A DNA stretch of 64,000 nucleotides from Pararhizobium sp. A13 (GTDB lineage: Bacteria > Pseudomonadota > Alphaproteobacteria > Rhizobiales > Rhizobiaceae). A program made the position numbers and the translations under genes. The first letter of the stretch is position 1. Each line of letters begins with the position of its first letter. The notes beneath the pieces are model-generated. The model was not told the origin of the DNA, made no database searches, and worked only from the letters and a program-made list of their open reading frames with translations. Shown here piece by piece: positions 16,595 to 25,841 of this stretch. Location of the stretch: assembly GCF_040126305.1 (NCBI RefSeq), contig NZ_CP149510.1, positions 3,855,001-3,919,000 on the forward strand, given 5' to 3'.

Positions 16595-18964
16595 TCACGA
16601 CCGCGGCTTCATCTTCTCCGGATCGTAATGCGCAAACGGCACGATCTGCGCCGGCAACCGCTTCTGCTGCCCATCCAGCTTGCCGATCTCAACCTCGGTA
16701 CCGACGGGCGAATGCAGCACATCCATCCGCGCCAGTGCGATCGTCCTCTTGAGGAGCGGCGAGCGGGTCGAACTGGTGACGACGCCGACCTGCGCCCGGC
16801 CGATATGCACCGTATCACCATGACCGACAGCCTCGTTAGCATCGATATCGAGCCCGACCAGCTTGTAGCGTGGGTTCTCCTTGCGCTTGATCAGCGCGTC
16901 GCGGCCGATGAAATCCTCAGTCTTCGATTTCAGCGGCACGGTGAAGCCGATGCCCGCTTCGAAGGGATCGGTCTGGTCGGAAAAATCATAGTGCGCAAAC
17001 ACAAGGCCGGCCTCGATGCGCACCATGTCGAGCGCCTCCAGTCCCATCGGCTTCAGCCCATGTTTTTGGCCCGCCTCCCAGACCGCATCGAACACGGCGA
17101 GCGCATCCTTCGGATGACAGAAGATTTCGTAGCCGAGTTCGCCGGTGTAACCCGTGCGCGAAACTACGACAGGTGCGCCTTCGAAATGCCCGATCCGGCC
17201 AACGGCGAAGCGGAACCATTCGAGTTCACCGATCGAGGGCTGCGACGGTGCGGTCCAGATGATCTCCCTGATGATCTCGCGGCTCTTCGGCCCTTGCACG
17301 GCAAGATTATGCATCTGGTCGGTGGACGAGCGCACCCAGGCCTTGAAGCCCTTCTTCTCGGCCTGCTCGCGCAGCCAGATGCCACTGACGTCGTCGCCGC
17401 CGATCCAGCGGAAATTGTTCTGCCCCAGCCGAAAGACCGTGCCGTCGTCTATCATGCCGCCGTTCTCGTAGCACATGGCCGTATAGACCACCTGCCCCTG
17501 CGACAGCTTGCGGATGTCGCGGGTGACGCAGTATTGCAGCAGCGCCTCGGCATCCGGCCCCGTCACCTCGAATTTCCGGAGCGGCGACAGGTCCATGACC
17601 ACCGCCTTCTCGCGGCAGGCCCAGTATTCCTCGATCGGCCCGTCATTGTTGAAACGGTTCGGCAGCCAGTAGCCGCGATATTCGGCGTGGTTGCGGGTCA
17701 GCGCCGAGAAGCGCGGATGAAAGGCTGTTTCCTGGGTCATTTCGGGCTCTGCATCAGGGGTCATTCGGATGGCGATTGCGCGCGAGAATTTCTCTTTGTC
17801 TGAATAGGTGCGGACATGGATATCCGTCGGATCCCAGCCATTCGCAGCGTCGATGTCGTCCGGGCAGGACGACGAGACGCAGACGAGATCGGTCAGCGCC
17901 CGCATCAGCACGTAATCGCCCGGCCGTGACCATGGCTCGTCGAGATAGAGCTGGTTCTGGTGGTCGATGTTGGTGTTGTAGAAATAATTGAGCGCTTCCC
18001 AGCCCTTGCGCGGAGCAATGCCATAGGGCTTGAGCGCATGGTTGAAATTGTCGGTGCAATTGACATGGCCAGGGTAGCCCATGTCGTCGTAATAGCGCGA
18101 ATTGCACGCAGTCGCGAAAGCATCATGACGCCCGACCGTATCCTGCACGATCTCCACCAGAGGCTCGAAATCGCGATCGAACGCCTTGGAAGGCAGCCCC
18201 GGCGTCGGATAGCTGCGTCCCAGCAGCGTGCGCGTCACCGTCGCGTCCAGCGCCAGATCAAGCCCCTTGTCCACCTTGCGGGCGGAAAAAGCCTGAAAGT
18301 CCGTGCATTGCCGGCCGCTGACGTCAATAATCTGGATGAATTCGCCCGCTCTTACGAAATAGGCCGAGGCCGTAGCAGCACGGACGCGCAAATCCTGCAC
18401 CGGATCGGCCATCGGCTCGGGCAGCAGTTCCTCATAGCTTCGTTCAACATTGGCGCGTGCGACGCGCAGTTCAAGCGCTGTCGCTGTATTCTGCAGTTCC
18501 GCATCCATCGCCGGCGCTGGTGCCGAGACAATCAGCAGCCCGTCGAGCATGATCGTCAATTCTGCCGAGGCGCCCGGCGACGAGCTTTCGCCGAAAAGCA
18601 CGAGCGCCTGCGCTCCGGCAGGATCGACATTGCGCCGTTTCAATGCGCTCAACGTCCGCTTGGCGCTGTCGCCGTCTCTGGCAAGGATATCCTGAAGGCC
18701 AACTGCCGGCCGCGAAAAACCAACCCCGAGACCGGCCGCGTTGAACCGGCCCTTTCCATCGACAAAGCTGACCTCGCAGAGCTGACCGCCTTCGACATCG
18801 TTGACGGTAATCCGGTCACCGGGAGCCACCTTGACGACCGTCGTGCCTCGCCCCTTGACGCGGTACCGCTCGACGCCAGCGGGCAGCGCCGGAATACCCG
18901 GCCTTAGAATCGTACTGGGCCGCGGCGGCATGAGCGCGCCTGCAAATCGTCCGGAATTGGTCAT
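16595..18964 (-). CDS. tdm: Trimethylamine N-oxide demethylase (DUF1989-GcvT fusion)
   Basis: The 789-residue protein has the two-part plan of Tdm. The N-terminal half is DUF1989-like (VAPGDRITVNDVEGGQ and later IIDVSGRQCTDFQAF), with Cys residues in ATACNSRYYDDMGYPGHVNC and CVSSSCPDD that are candidates for the zinc site. The C-terminal half, from about residue 410, is a GcvT-like tetrahydrofolate-binding domain (VMDLSPLRKFEVTGPDAEAL, SRTGYTGELGYEIFC, GIGFTVPLK). Tdm splits TMAO into dimethylamine and formaldehyde, and its second domain is proposed to capture the formaldehyde on folate. I start it at 18964, four codons inside the longest frame, because GGGAGCTGAG lies at the proper distance. 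It is on the opposite strand from tmm and dmmDABC but completes the route between them. Confidence 0.85.
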   Translation of the reverse strand: MTNSGRFAGALMPPRPSTILRPGIPALPAGVERYRVKGRGTTVVKVAPGDRITVNDVEGGQLCEVSFVDGKGRFNAAGLGVGFSRPAVGLQDILARDGDSAKRTLSALKRRNVDPAGAQALVLFGESSSPGASAELTIMLDGLLIVSAPAPAMDAELQNTATALELRVARANVERSYEELLPEPMADPVQDLRVRAATASAYFVRAGEFIQIIDVSGRQCTDFQAFSARKVDKGLDLALDATVTRTLLGRSYPTPGLPSKAFDRDFEPLVEIVQDTVGRHDAFATACNSRYYDDMGYPGHVNCTDNFNHALKPYGIAPRKGWEALNYFYNTNIDHQNQLYLDEPWSRPGDYVLMRALTDLVCVSSSCPDDIDAANGWDPTDIHVRTYSDKEKFSRAIAIRMTPDAEPEMTQETAFHPRFSALTRNHAEYRGYWLPNRFNNDGPIEEYWACREKAVVMDLSPLRKFEVTGPDAEALLQYCVTRDIRKLSQGQVVYTAMCYENGGMIDDGTVFRLGQNNFRWIGGDDVSGIWLREQAEKKGFKAWVRSSTDQMHNLAVQGPKSREIIREIIWTAPSQPSIGELEWFRFAVGRIGHFEGAPVVVSRTGYTGELGYEIFCHPKDALAVFDAVWEAGQKHGLKPMGLEALDMVRIEAGLVFAHYDFSDQTDPFEAGIGFTVPLKSKTEDFIGRDALIKRKENPRYKLVGLDIDANEAVGHGDTVHIGRAQVGVVTSSTRSPLLKRTIALARMDVLHSPVGTEVEIGKLDGQQKRLPAQIVPFAHYDPEKMKPRS

Positions 18965-19257
18965 CTCAGCTCCCACCCGATGGCACAGTCGTTTCGGCAG
19001 TCTTAAAGCGCCGCTTTATGCACCGGCAATATGGCCAAACTATCCTACGGGAGATCTTGGAAAGTAAAGAGAGACTTGACCCAGAGGAAAAAAAATTCAC
19101 TATGAGGATAAGCTTGGGTCGAAAAAACAAGACGGGAACCGGGTGGCGACACTGCGGAATGCAGGCTCCGCCCAACGGCAAAGACCGAAGCGAAAACCAT
19201 CAATTCAGGGGACGCGCGACATACGCGCTAAGACAAAACTGGTCGAGGAGACTGTTC
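18965..19257. other. Divergent promoter region between tdm and the APC permease
   Basis: This 293-bp gap between two divergent genes has no credible coding frame of its own. A longer frame from 19018 reads into the permease, but its first 80 codons look non-coding. A purine-rich patch at 19083-19096 (GAGGAAAAAAAATT) and a TTGACC hexamer near 19076 are the only promoter-like signs. Confidence 0.4.
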
Positions 19258-21045
19258 ATGGCATCTATTGTTGAGACCGAGGGATCAGCCGCTGCCTCGG
19301 GCACCGGGCTGATTCGCGCGCTGGATTGGAAAGGAGCATTCTGGGTCGCCGCCGGCGTCCCCCCGCTCGTGCTTTTCTCCATCGGCGGCATCGCCGGCAC
19401 GACGGGCAAGCTCGCCTTCGTCGTCTGGATCATTTCGATGGTGATGGGGTTCCTGCAATCCTTCACCTATGCCGAAATCGCCGGGATGTTCGGCAACAAG
19501 TCCGGCGGCGCGTCGATCTACGGGGCAACGGCCTGGCTGCGCTATTCGAAATTCATCGCGCCACTGTCGGTCTGGTGCAACTGGTTCGCCTGGTCGCCGG
19601 TTCTGTCGCTCGGCTGCGCCATCGCCGCCGGCTATATCCTGAACGCCCTATTCCCCATCCCCGGCGCCGACGCCCCGGCCGTCATGGAATGGATCAATGC
19701 CAATATGGCAACGCTGACCGCCGATAGCCCGCGCGTCGCCGAGTGGCTTGCAGCCAATGCCGGCAAGACACCGCAGGACGCCATTTCGGCCCTTCTGTCG
19801 ACCGATGCCGTCACTGCGCTGACGCCTGCGATCCGCACCTGGTCGCTCGCCACCTTCGACATCCCGTTCCTTGCCACGGCAAACCTGAACGCCACCTTCG
19901 TCATCGGCGGCATCCTGATGCTGGTGATCTTCGCGATCCAGCATCGCGGCATCCAGGGAACGGCAAGCGTCCAGAAATGGCTCGCCATCATCGTCCTCCT
20001 GCCTTTGCTGGTCATCGGCCTCTACCCAATCTTCTCCGGACAGATCGACAGTGCCAACGTCACCGGCCTGATCCCCCCGACGGCGGCCTATTCCGGCCTC
20101 GATGGTATCTGGAGCAATGGCGGCTGGACGCTGTTCCTCGGCGGTCTCTATATCGCCGCATGGTCGACCTACGGGTTCGAGACGGCCGTCTGCTACACCC
20201 GTGAACTGAAGAACCCGAAGACGGATACCTTCAAGGCGATCTTCTATTCCGGTCTCCTGTGCTGCCTGTTCTTCTTCCTCATACCCTTCACGTTCCAGGG
20301 CGTTCTCGGCCATGCGGGCATGCTCGCACCCGGCATCGTCGATGGTACGGGCGTAGCCGAAGCGCTCGGCAACCTCGTTCACGGGGGCAAGATCGTCACG
20401 CAGATCCTCGTCATCCTGATGATCATGGCGCTGTTCCTCGCGATCATGACGGCGATGGCCGGTTCGTCGCGGACGCTTTATCAGGGCGCTAAGGACGGCT
20501 GGCTGCCGAAATATCTCGACCACGTCAACGAGCACGGCGCGCCCACCCGCGCCATGTGGACCGATTTCGCCTTCAACCTCATCCTGCTTGCCATCGCATC
20601 CGACGTGGCCGGCTATTTCTTCGTGCTCGCCGTCTCCAATGTCGGCTACATCATCTTCAACTTCCTCAACCTCAATGCCGGCTGGATCCACCGCATGGAT
20701 TCAGGGCATGTCGCGCGCCCGTGGAAGGCACCGACCTGGCTGATCGGCGTCAACACCGTTCTCGCCTTCGTTAATGCGCTCTTCCTCGGCGCAGGCGCCA
20801 AGGTCTGGGGTTATTCCAACGCGCTCTGGGTCGGCTTCATCTTCGCCGCGCTCATCCTGCCGGTCTTTGCCTATCGCCACTATGTGCGTGATGGCGGCAA
20901 GTTCCCGGCAGGCGCGATGGAAGACTTAGGGCTCGTCGGCCAGGACCTGGGCGTCAAGAAAGCGGGCATCCTGCCCTACGCAGCACTGGCTGCCGGTCTG
21001 GCTGTGGTCCTGGCGGCAAACGCCTACTTCCAGCTTCCGGCCTGA
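19258..21045 (+). CDS. APC superfamily amino acid/amine permease
   Basis: The 595-residue inner-membrane protein has about a dozen predicted transmembrane helices and the APC pattern near the N-terminus (AGVPPLVLFSIGGIAGTTGKLAFVVWI, then YAEIAGMFGNKSGGASIYGA). A soluble loop of roughly 60 residues (about 125-190) interrupts the membrane region, which is unusual for the family and makes the protein longer than the common 450-500 residues. Later landmarks are STYGFETAVCYTRELKNP and AGSSRTLYQGAKDGWLPKYL, both typical APC cytoplasmic segments. The start is set by GGTCGAGGAG upstream of the ATG. Divergent from tdm, it may import methylated amines, TMAO or an amino acid; the sequence does not decide this. 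Confidence 0.82.
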   Translation: MASIVETEGSAAASGTGLIRALDWKGAFWVAAGVPPLVLFSIGGIAGTTGKLAFVVWIISMVMGFLQSFTYAEIAGMFGNKSGGASIYGATAWLRYSKFIAPLSVWCNWFAWSPVLSLGCAIAAGYILNALFPIPGADAPAVMEWINANMATLTADSPRVAEWLAANAGKTPQDAISALLSTDAVTALTPAIRTWSLATFDIPFLATANLNATFVIGGILMLVIFAIQHRGIQGTASVQKWLAIIVLLPLLVIGLYPIFSGQIDSANVTGLIPPTAAYSGLDGIWSNGGWTLFLGGLYIAAWSTYGFETAVCYTRELKNPKTDTFKAIFYSGLLCCLFFFLIPFTFQGVLGHAGMLAPGIVDGTGVAEALGNLVHGGKIVTQILVILMIMALFLAIMTAMAGSSRTLYQGAKDGWLPKYLDHVNEHGAPTRAMWTDFAFNLILLAIASDVAGYFFVLAVSNVGYIIFNFLNLNAGWIHRMDSGHVARPWKAPTWLIGVNTVLAFVNALFLGAGAKVWGYSNALWVGFIFAALILPVFAYRHYVRDGGKFPAGAMEDLGLVGQDLGVKKAGILPYAALAAGLAVVLAANAYFQLPA

Positions 21046-21067
21046 TCGACCAGAGCAAACAGCCAGA

Positions 21068-21100
21068 GGCCGCGCATCAAAAGGTGCGCGGCCCTTTTTT
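21068..21100 (+). terminator. Intrinsic terminator of the permease gene
   Basis: GGCCGCGCA pairs with TGCGCGGCC around the loop TCAAAAGG and is followed by CTTTTTT. It lies 22 bases after the permease stop and just before the end of the convergent AraC gene, so it may also serve in the other direction. Confidence 0.88.
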
Positions 21101-21108
21101 ATGATGTC

Positions 21109-22008
21109 TCAGGGCCAGTCGGCGTAGCCCGAGGACAGCACGCTGTTTTCCGATCCTGCCGAAGCGCGAGCGATTTCACGATAGCCGGCCGGCGAAAGCC
21201 CGGTCTTGCGCTTGATGAAATGGCTGAAATAGGTCGGATCACGAAAGCCGAGGCTGTCGGAGATTTCCTGGATATTGCGGGCCGACCGCTCCAGCCTGAG
21301 CTTCGCCTCCTGCACCACGCGCTCATGCAGAAGCTGGATCGGCGAGCGCCCGAGCGCCCTCTGGCAGATCGAGTGAAGCCGATCGGTCGTGACTCCCAGC
21401 TCCGCGGCATAGTCGCGGATCGGCCGGTGCTGACGAAACCACACCTCTACCAGCTGCCGGTATCTCTGCAGGATCGAGCCGCTTTCGCCGCGCCCGCGCT
21501 GCTCGGCCTTCTCCCCGCCGGATATGCGCCAAACGGCCATCAGCAACAGCCGCATATAGGCGGACACGACCATCCAGGAAGCGCGAGACGGATCGCTGAG
21601 TTCCCGCACGAAGCCAGAAATCAGCGGAATGATCTCATGGACCGACACGGCGTCCGGTTCTTCGATCAGCTTCGGCTGCTCAATGAAAATGCGTAGCGAA
21701 TAGGATTCCACCTTGTCACCGATCGCATCGACGATGATCTGCGGCGACGCGCCGATCAGATAGGCTTCAGCCCCGGCGGCGATCGAAACTTCGCAGCGCG
21801 CCTGTGGCGGCAGGAAGGCGAAGGCAGGGCCATGCAGCCGCCGATGCTCTCCATCGTCGAAATCAAGCTCGGCCTCTCCCTCCGTCAAAAGGAAGAAATG
21901 ATGAAAATCGGCATAGAGCCCTTTTTGAAAGCGGATGCGCCGATGCGACAAAGACGGTTCCCGCCGCTCGCCGCGCGCGTGATGATGGATGCCCCCATCT
22001 GTCGCCAT
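21109..22008 (-). CDS. AraC family transcriptional regulator
   Basis: The 299-residue regulator has an N-terminal cupin-like effector domain (FHHFFLLTEGEAELDFDDGE, FAFLPPQARCEV) and a C-terminal double helix-turn-helix. The latter includes RDYAAELGVTTDRLHSICQ and the strongly conserved second half NIQEISDSLGFRDPTYFSHFIKRKTGLSPAGYRE. The frame stays open further upstream to 22260, but the ATG at 22008 has GGGAGGAAGA in front of it and begins the natural N-terminus. The layout resembles HpaA/PobR-like activators of aromatic catabolism. It is divergent from the aldehyde dehydrogenase/ABC operon and is the likely local activator. Confidence 0.88.
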   Translation of the reverse strand: MATDGGIHHHARGERREPSLSHRRIRFQKGLYADFHHFFLLTEGEAELDFDDGEHRRLHGPAFAFLPPQARCEVSIAAGAEAYLIGASPQIIVDAIGDKVESYSLRIFIEQPKLIEEPDAVSVHEIIPLISGFVRELSDPSRASWMVVSAYMRLLLMAVWRISGGEKAEQRGRGESGSILQRYRQLVEVWFRQHRPIRDYAAELGVTTDRLHSICQRALGRSPIQLLHERVVQEAKLRLERSARNIQEISDSLGFRDPTYFSHFIKRKTGLSPAGYREIARASAGSENSVLSSGYADWP

Positions 22009-22238
22009 CGCATTCTTCCTCCCGAACACCAAATTGAAACCATGAATACCAGATAATAACAATATTAACCCAATAAAACACATTCCATCCCTCAAACATC
22101 GGCGTAGTCTTCCGTCATCAGCCTTTGGGAGGAGGCAGCTCAACAGACCCATGCAGGACGCGCGGCCTTCTCGGCCCGGCCCTTGCGTGCGTGCATCTCC
22201 CTTAAAGATCAACGCAGGCGCAGCCTGCAGGCGAATGG

Positions 22239-23699
22239 GTGAAGACGGTGTTTGTGGCAAAGCTCATGATCAACGACGAGGCGATGGACGCATCCGATGC
22301 ATCCACCTTCGAGCGCGTCGATCCGCTGACCGGCGATGTCGCGACGATCGCCCCGGCGGGCTCGATTGCCGATATGGCAAAGGCCGCCAATGCCGCAGCC
22401 GCCGCCTTCCCCGCTTGGTCGGAAACCGGCCCCGGCGAACGGCGCAAGCTGCTGAATGCCGCCGCCGATATCCTGACCGCCCGCACCCCCGATTTCATCG
22501 CCGCCATGACCGGCGAGACCGGCGCCACCGCGCAGTGGGCGGCGATCAACTGCGGCCTTGGCGCCGATATCCTTCGGGAAGCCGCGGCAATGACCACGCA
22601 GGTCACCGGCGAAATCATCCCCTCCGGCATCCCGGGCAGTCTTGCCATGGCCGTCCGCCAGCCTGCCGGCGTCTGTGTCGGCATCGCGCCGTGGAATGCG
22701 CCGATCATCCTCGGCACCCGCGCCATCGCCATGCCGCTCGCCTGCGGCAACACGGTGGTTCTCAAGGCCTCCGAACTCTGCCCGAAGACCCATTGCCTGA
22801 TCGGCGACGTCTTGCGCGCAGCCGGTTTTCCGCGCGGCGTCGTCAATGTCGTCACCAATGCGCCGAAGGATGCGGCCGCCGTTGTCGAGGCGCTGATCGC
22901 CCACCCGGCCGTCCGCCGCGTCAATTTCACCGGCTCGACGCGTGTCGGCCGCATCATCGCCGAATCTTCGGCCCGGCATCTGAAGCGTTGCCTGCTCGAA
23001 CTCGGCGGCAAGGCACCGTTCATCGTGCTTGCCGATGCCGATATCGACGAGGCCGTGCGCGCTGCCGCCTTCGGCGCCTTCATGAACCAGGGCCAGATCT
23101 GCATGTCGACCGAGCGGATCATTCTCATGGACGAGATCGCCGACGAATTCGTCGGCAAGTTCCAGGTCAAAGCCGAAACCCTCATCGCCGGCAGCCCGCA
23201 GGATGGCAACACGCCGCTCGGCACGCTGATCAACGCCGAAGCCGTCCGGCGCGTAAAGGGTCTGATCGACGATGCATTGCAGAAGGGCGCGGTCCTCGTC
23301 TGCGGCGGCGCTGCCAACGGCACGCTGATGGATGCGACCGTGGTCGATCATGTGACGCCGGCCATGCGCATCTATCGCGAGGAAAGTTTCGGGCCGGTCG
23401 CCGCCATCATCCGCGTCGGCAGCACCGATGAAGCCGTGACGGTCGCCAACGACAATGAATATGGCCTGTCGTCGGCCGTCTTCAGCCGCGACATCAACGC
23501 GGCCCTCGCCGTCGCCAGGCGGCTCGAATCCGGCATCTGCCACATCAACGAGGCGACCGTTTCCGACGAGCCGCAAATGCCCTTCGGTGGTGTCAAGTCG
23601 AGCGGCTACGGCCGCTTCGGCGGCAAGGCGGCGATCGACGAATTCACCGAACTGCGCTGGATCACCTTGGCATCCGGCAAACGGGATTATCCGATCTAG
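22239..23699 (+). CDS. NAD-dependent aldehyde dehydrogenase (vanillin/salicylaldehyde type), copy 1
   Basis: The 486-residue enzyme is a class of aldehyde dehydrogenase that oxidises aromatic aldehydes to acids. It shows the cofactor-site region APWNAPIILGTRAIAMPLACGN and VVLKASE, the glycine-rich FTGSTRVGRII, the catalytic Glu in LELGGKAPF, the catalytic Cys in NQGQICMSTERI, and EESFGPV. It starts with GTG at 22239 or possibly GTG at 22254; comparison with its paralogue at 29346 places the true N-terminus in that range. Being first in the operon, it precedes the ABC importer for the presumed aromatic precursor. The second copy closes the operon. Confidence 0.88.
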   Translation: MKTVFVAKLMINDEAMDASDASTFERVDPLTGDVATIAPAGSIADMAKAANAAAAAFPAWSETGPGERRKLLNAAADILTARTPDFIAAMTGETGATAQWAAINCGLGADILREAAAMTTQVTGEIIPSGIPGSLAMAVRQPAGVCVGIAPWNAPIILGTRAIAMPLACGNTVVLKASELCPKTHCLIGDVLRAAGFPRGVVNVVTNAPKDAAAVVEALIAHPAVRRVNFTGSTRVGRIIAESSARHLKRCLLELGGKAPFIVLADADIDEAVRAAAFGAFMNQGQICMSTERIILMDEIADEFVGKFQVKAETLIAGSPQDGNTPLGTLINAEAVRRVKGLIDDALQKGAVLVCGGAANGTLMDATVVDHVTPAMRIYREESFGPVAAIIRVGSTDEAVTVANDNEYGLSSAVFSRDINAALAVARRLESGICHINEATVSDEPQMPFGGVKSSGYGRFGGKAAIDEFTELRWITLASGKRDYPI

Positions 23700-23758
23700 G
23701 CATCCGAAGGAATGAACACACGGGGGCTGGGAGGCCCCGCAACAGGGAGGAAAACTTC

Positions 23759-25078
23759 ATGAACGGCAATTTCCGTAACGGAAAATTCGATCCGGCGTCT
23801 TTGACCCGCCGCTCTTTCATTGCAGCGACCGCAGCAGGCGGCGCGGCGCTCGCACTCTCGGGCCGCACAGCCTTCGCTCAGAGCGGCGATACGCTGAAGG
23901 TCGGCTTCATCAGCCCCCGCACCGGCCCGCTCGCCGGCTTCGGCCAGACCGACGGCTACGTGCTCGACCTCGCGCGCAAGGCGCTGGCATCCGGCTTCCA
24001 GGCGGGCGGCAAGACATTCCAGGTCGAAGTCCTCGATCAGGATACTCAGTCCGATCCGTCGCGCGCCGGCCAACTGGCAAAGGACCTGATCAACAATCAG
24101 GGTGTCGACCTGATGCTAGCCGTCTCCACCCCGGAAACCATCAATCCAGTGGCCGACGCCTGCGAGGCGGCCGGCGTCCCCTGCCTCTCCACCGTCATGC
24201 CCTGGGAAGCCTGGTATTTCGGCCGCGGCGCCAAGCCCGGCGCGCCCTCGCCGTTCAAATGGACCTATCATTTCGGTTTCGGCGTCCACGAATTCTTCAA
24301 GACCTATGTCTCGCAATGGAACCTGATCGAGACCAATAGACGAGTCGGCGTCATGTATCCGAACGACGCCGACGGCAACGCCATCCGTGCCAATCTGGCG
24401 CCGCTTCTTGCCAAGGAAGGTTTCACGATCGTCGACCCCGGCGCCTATGAGACCGGCACCACCGACTTTTCCGCGCAAATTGCCCTGTTCAAGCAGGAAG
24501 GCGTCGAGATATTCAACTCCTTCCCGATCCCTCCGGATTTCGCCGCTTTCTGGCGCCAGGCGGCCCAGCAGGGCCTGACACGGCAGGTCAAGATCTGCCA
24601 GGTGGCGAAGACCGGCCTCTTCCCCTCAGACATCGAGGCGCTGGGCGATCTCGGCTTCAATATCTGCAGCGCGGCCTATTGGCACAAGGCATTCCCCTAC
24701 AAGTCCTCGCTGACCGGCGTCTCCGGCACCGAACTTGCCGACGGCTATGAGGCGACGAGCGGCAAGCAATGGACGCAGCAGCTTGGCGCCAGCCTGTCGC
24801 TGCTCGACGCCGGCTTCGAGGCCTTGAAAGCGGCAAGCGATGCGAAGAGCAAGGAAGCCGTCACCAAGGCGCTGAGCACCTTGCAGACGACCACGATTGC
24901 CGGAAAGGTGGATTTCACCAGCGGACCAGTGGCCAATGTCTCGCCCGGCCCGATCATCGGAGCGCAATGGGTCAAGGCGCCGGAAGGCAGCAAATTCGCG
25001 CTCGATTACGTCGTCACGGAAAATGCCACCGACCCGAATGTGCCGGTGGGGGTCAAGACAGTTCCCTACAATGGATAA
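23759..25078 (+). CDS. Branched-chain-type ABC substrate-binding protein with Tat signal
   Basis: The 439-residue protein has a twin-arginine signal (SLTRRSFIAATAAGG, residues about 14-28) with a cleavage after GRTAFA. The mature domain has the type I periplasmic binding fold of LivK/HAAT proteins: LKVGFISPRTGPLAGFGQTDGY at the start, then GQLAKDLINNQGVDLMLAVSTPE and RRVGVMYPNDADGNAI. The KVGFISPxTG opening is shared with members that bind aromatic acids or amides rather than leucine. It is upstream of the four remaining importer genes and overlaps the first ATPase gene by eight bases. Confidence 0.88.
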   Translation: MNGNFRNGKFDPASLTRRSFIAATAAGGAALALSGRTAFAQSGDTLKVGFISPRTGPLAGFGQTDGYVLDLARKALASGFQAGGKTFQVEVLDQDTQSDPSRAGQLAKDLINNQGVDLMLAVSTPETINPVADACEAAGVPCLSTVMPWEAWYFGRGAKPGAPSPFKWTYHFGFGVHEFFKTYVSQWNLIETNRRVGVMYPNDADGNAIRANLAPLLAKEGFTIVDPGAYETGTTDFSAQIALFKQEGVEIFNSFPIPPDFAAFWRQAAQQGLTRQVKICQVAKTGLFPSDIEALGDLGFNICSAAYWHKAFPYKSSLTGVSGTELADGYEATSGKQWTQQLGASLSLLDAGFEALKAASDAKSKEAVTKALSTLQTTTIAGKVDFTSGPVANVSPGPIIGAQWVKAPEGSKFALDYVVTENATDPNVPVGVKTVPYNG

Positions 25079-25841
25079 CAGTTCCGTGCGGCAGCAGATA
25101 AGAGAGGCACCGCCGGGAGAAGCATTTCTCTCGGCGCAGGGGATCGACAAGCGCTTCGGGGCGCTTGTGGTTCTCGACAATGTCCATTTCTCCATGGGCC
25201 AAGCGGACGCGGTCGGCATTGTCGGTCCGAACGGCGCCGGCAAGACAACGCTTCTGAGCGTTCTCGCAGGCGCCTTTCCGCCGAGCGGAGGAACGATCCG
25301 TTTCGATGGCCGCGACGTCACCGCGCAAGGAGCCGCGAACCGCTGCCACCTCGGCCTCGTACGCACCCATCAGGTTCCAAAACCCTTCAGCGGCATGACG
25401 GCCTTCGAAAACGTCCTTGTCGCCGCCTCCCATGGCGGCGCGGCCAGCCGCGACGAGGCTTATGAGCGCGCGATCGACTCGCTGACGCTCTGCGGTATGC
25501 GCGGCGTCGCCAACCGTCAGGCCGATACGCTCGGCCTGCTCGATCGTAAACGGCTGGAACTCGCCAGGGCGCTCGCAACAAAACCGAAACTGATGCTGCT
25601 CGACGAGATCGGCGGCGGCCTGACGGATGGCGAGGCACAGGAATTGGTCGGCACGATCCTCGAACTGCGCCGCCGCGGCATCGGCATCGTCTGGATCGAG
25701 CATATCGTCCATATCCTGCTGCAGGTCGCCGAACGGCTGATCTGCATGGATGCGGGCCGGATCATCGCCGACGGCGAGCCTACAACGGTCATGAGCGATG
25801 CCGCCGTGGTCAAGGCTTATCTCGGAGGCGCACCCGCATGA
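25071..25841 (+). CDS. Branched-chain-type ABC transporter ATPase, LivG-like
   Basis: The 256-residue ATPase has Walker A (GPNGAGKTTLLS), a Q-loop around RTHQVPKPFSGMTAFENV that is typical of LivG, Walker B (PKLMLLDEIGGGLTDGE) and the switch His in WIEHIVHIL. The signature motif is atypical: the usual LSxGQ region reads LGLLDRKRLELARAL, which is the pattern LivG-type subunits commonly carry. A frame opens 58 codons earlier, but those codons are antisense-like; the ATG at 25071 sits inside the end of the binding-protein gene. It pairs with the next ATPase to energise the importer. Confidence 0.88.
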   Translation: MDNSSVRQQIREAPPGEAFLSAQGIDKRFGALVVLDNVHFSMGQADAVGIVGPNGAGKTTLLSVLAGAFPPSGGTIRFDGRDVTAQGAANRCHLGLVRTHQVPKPFSGMTAFENVLVAASHGGAASRDEAYERAIDSLTLCGMRGVANRQADTLGLLDRKRLELARALATKPKLMLLDEIGGGLTDGEAQELVGTILELRRRGIGIVWIEHIVHILLQVAERLICMDAGRIIADGEPTTVMSDAAVVKAYLGGAPA

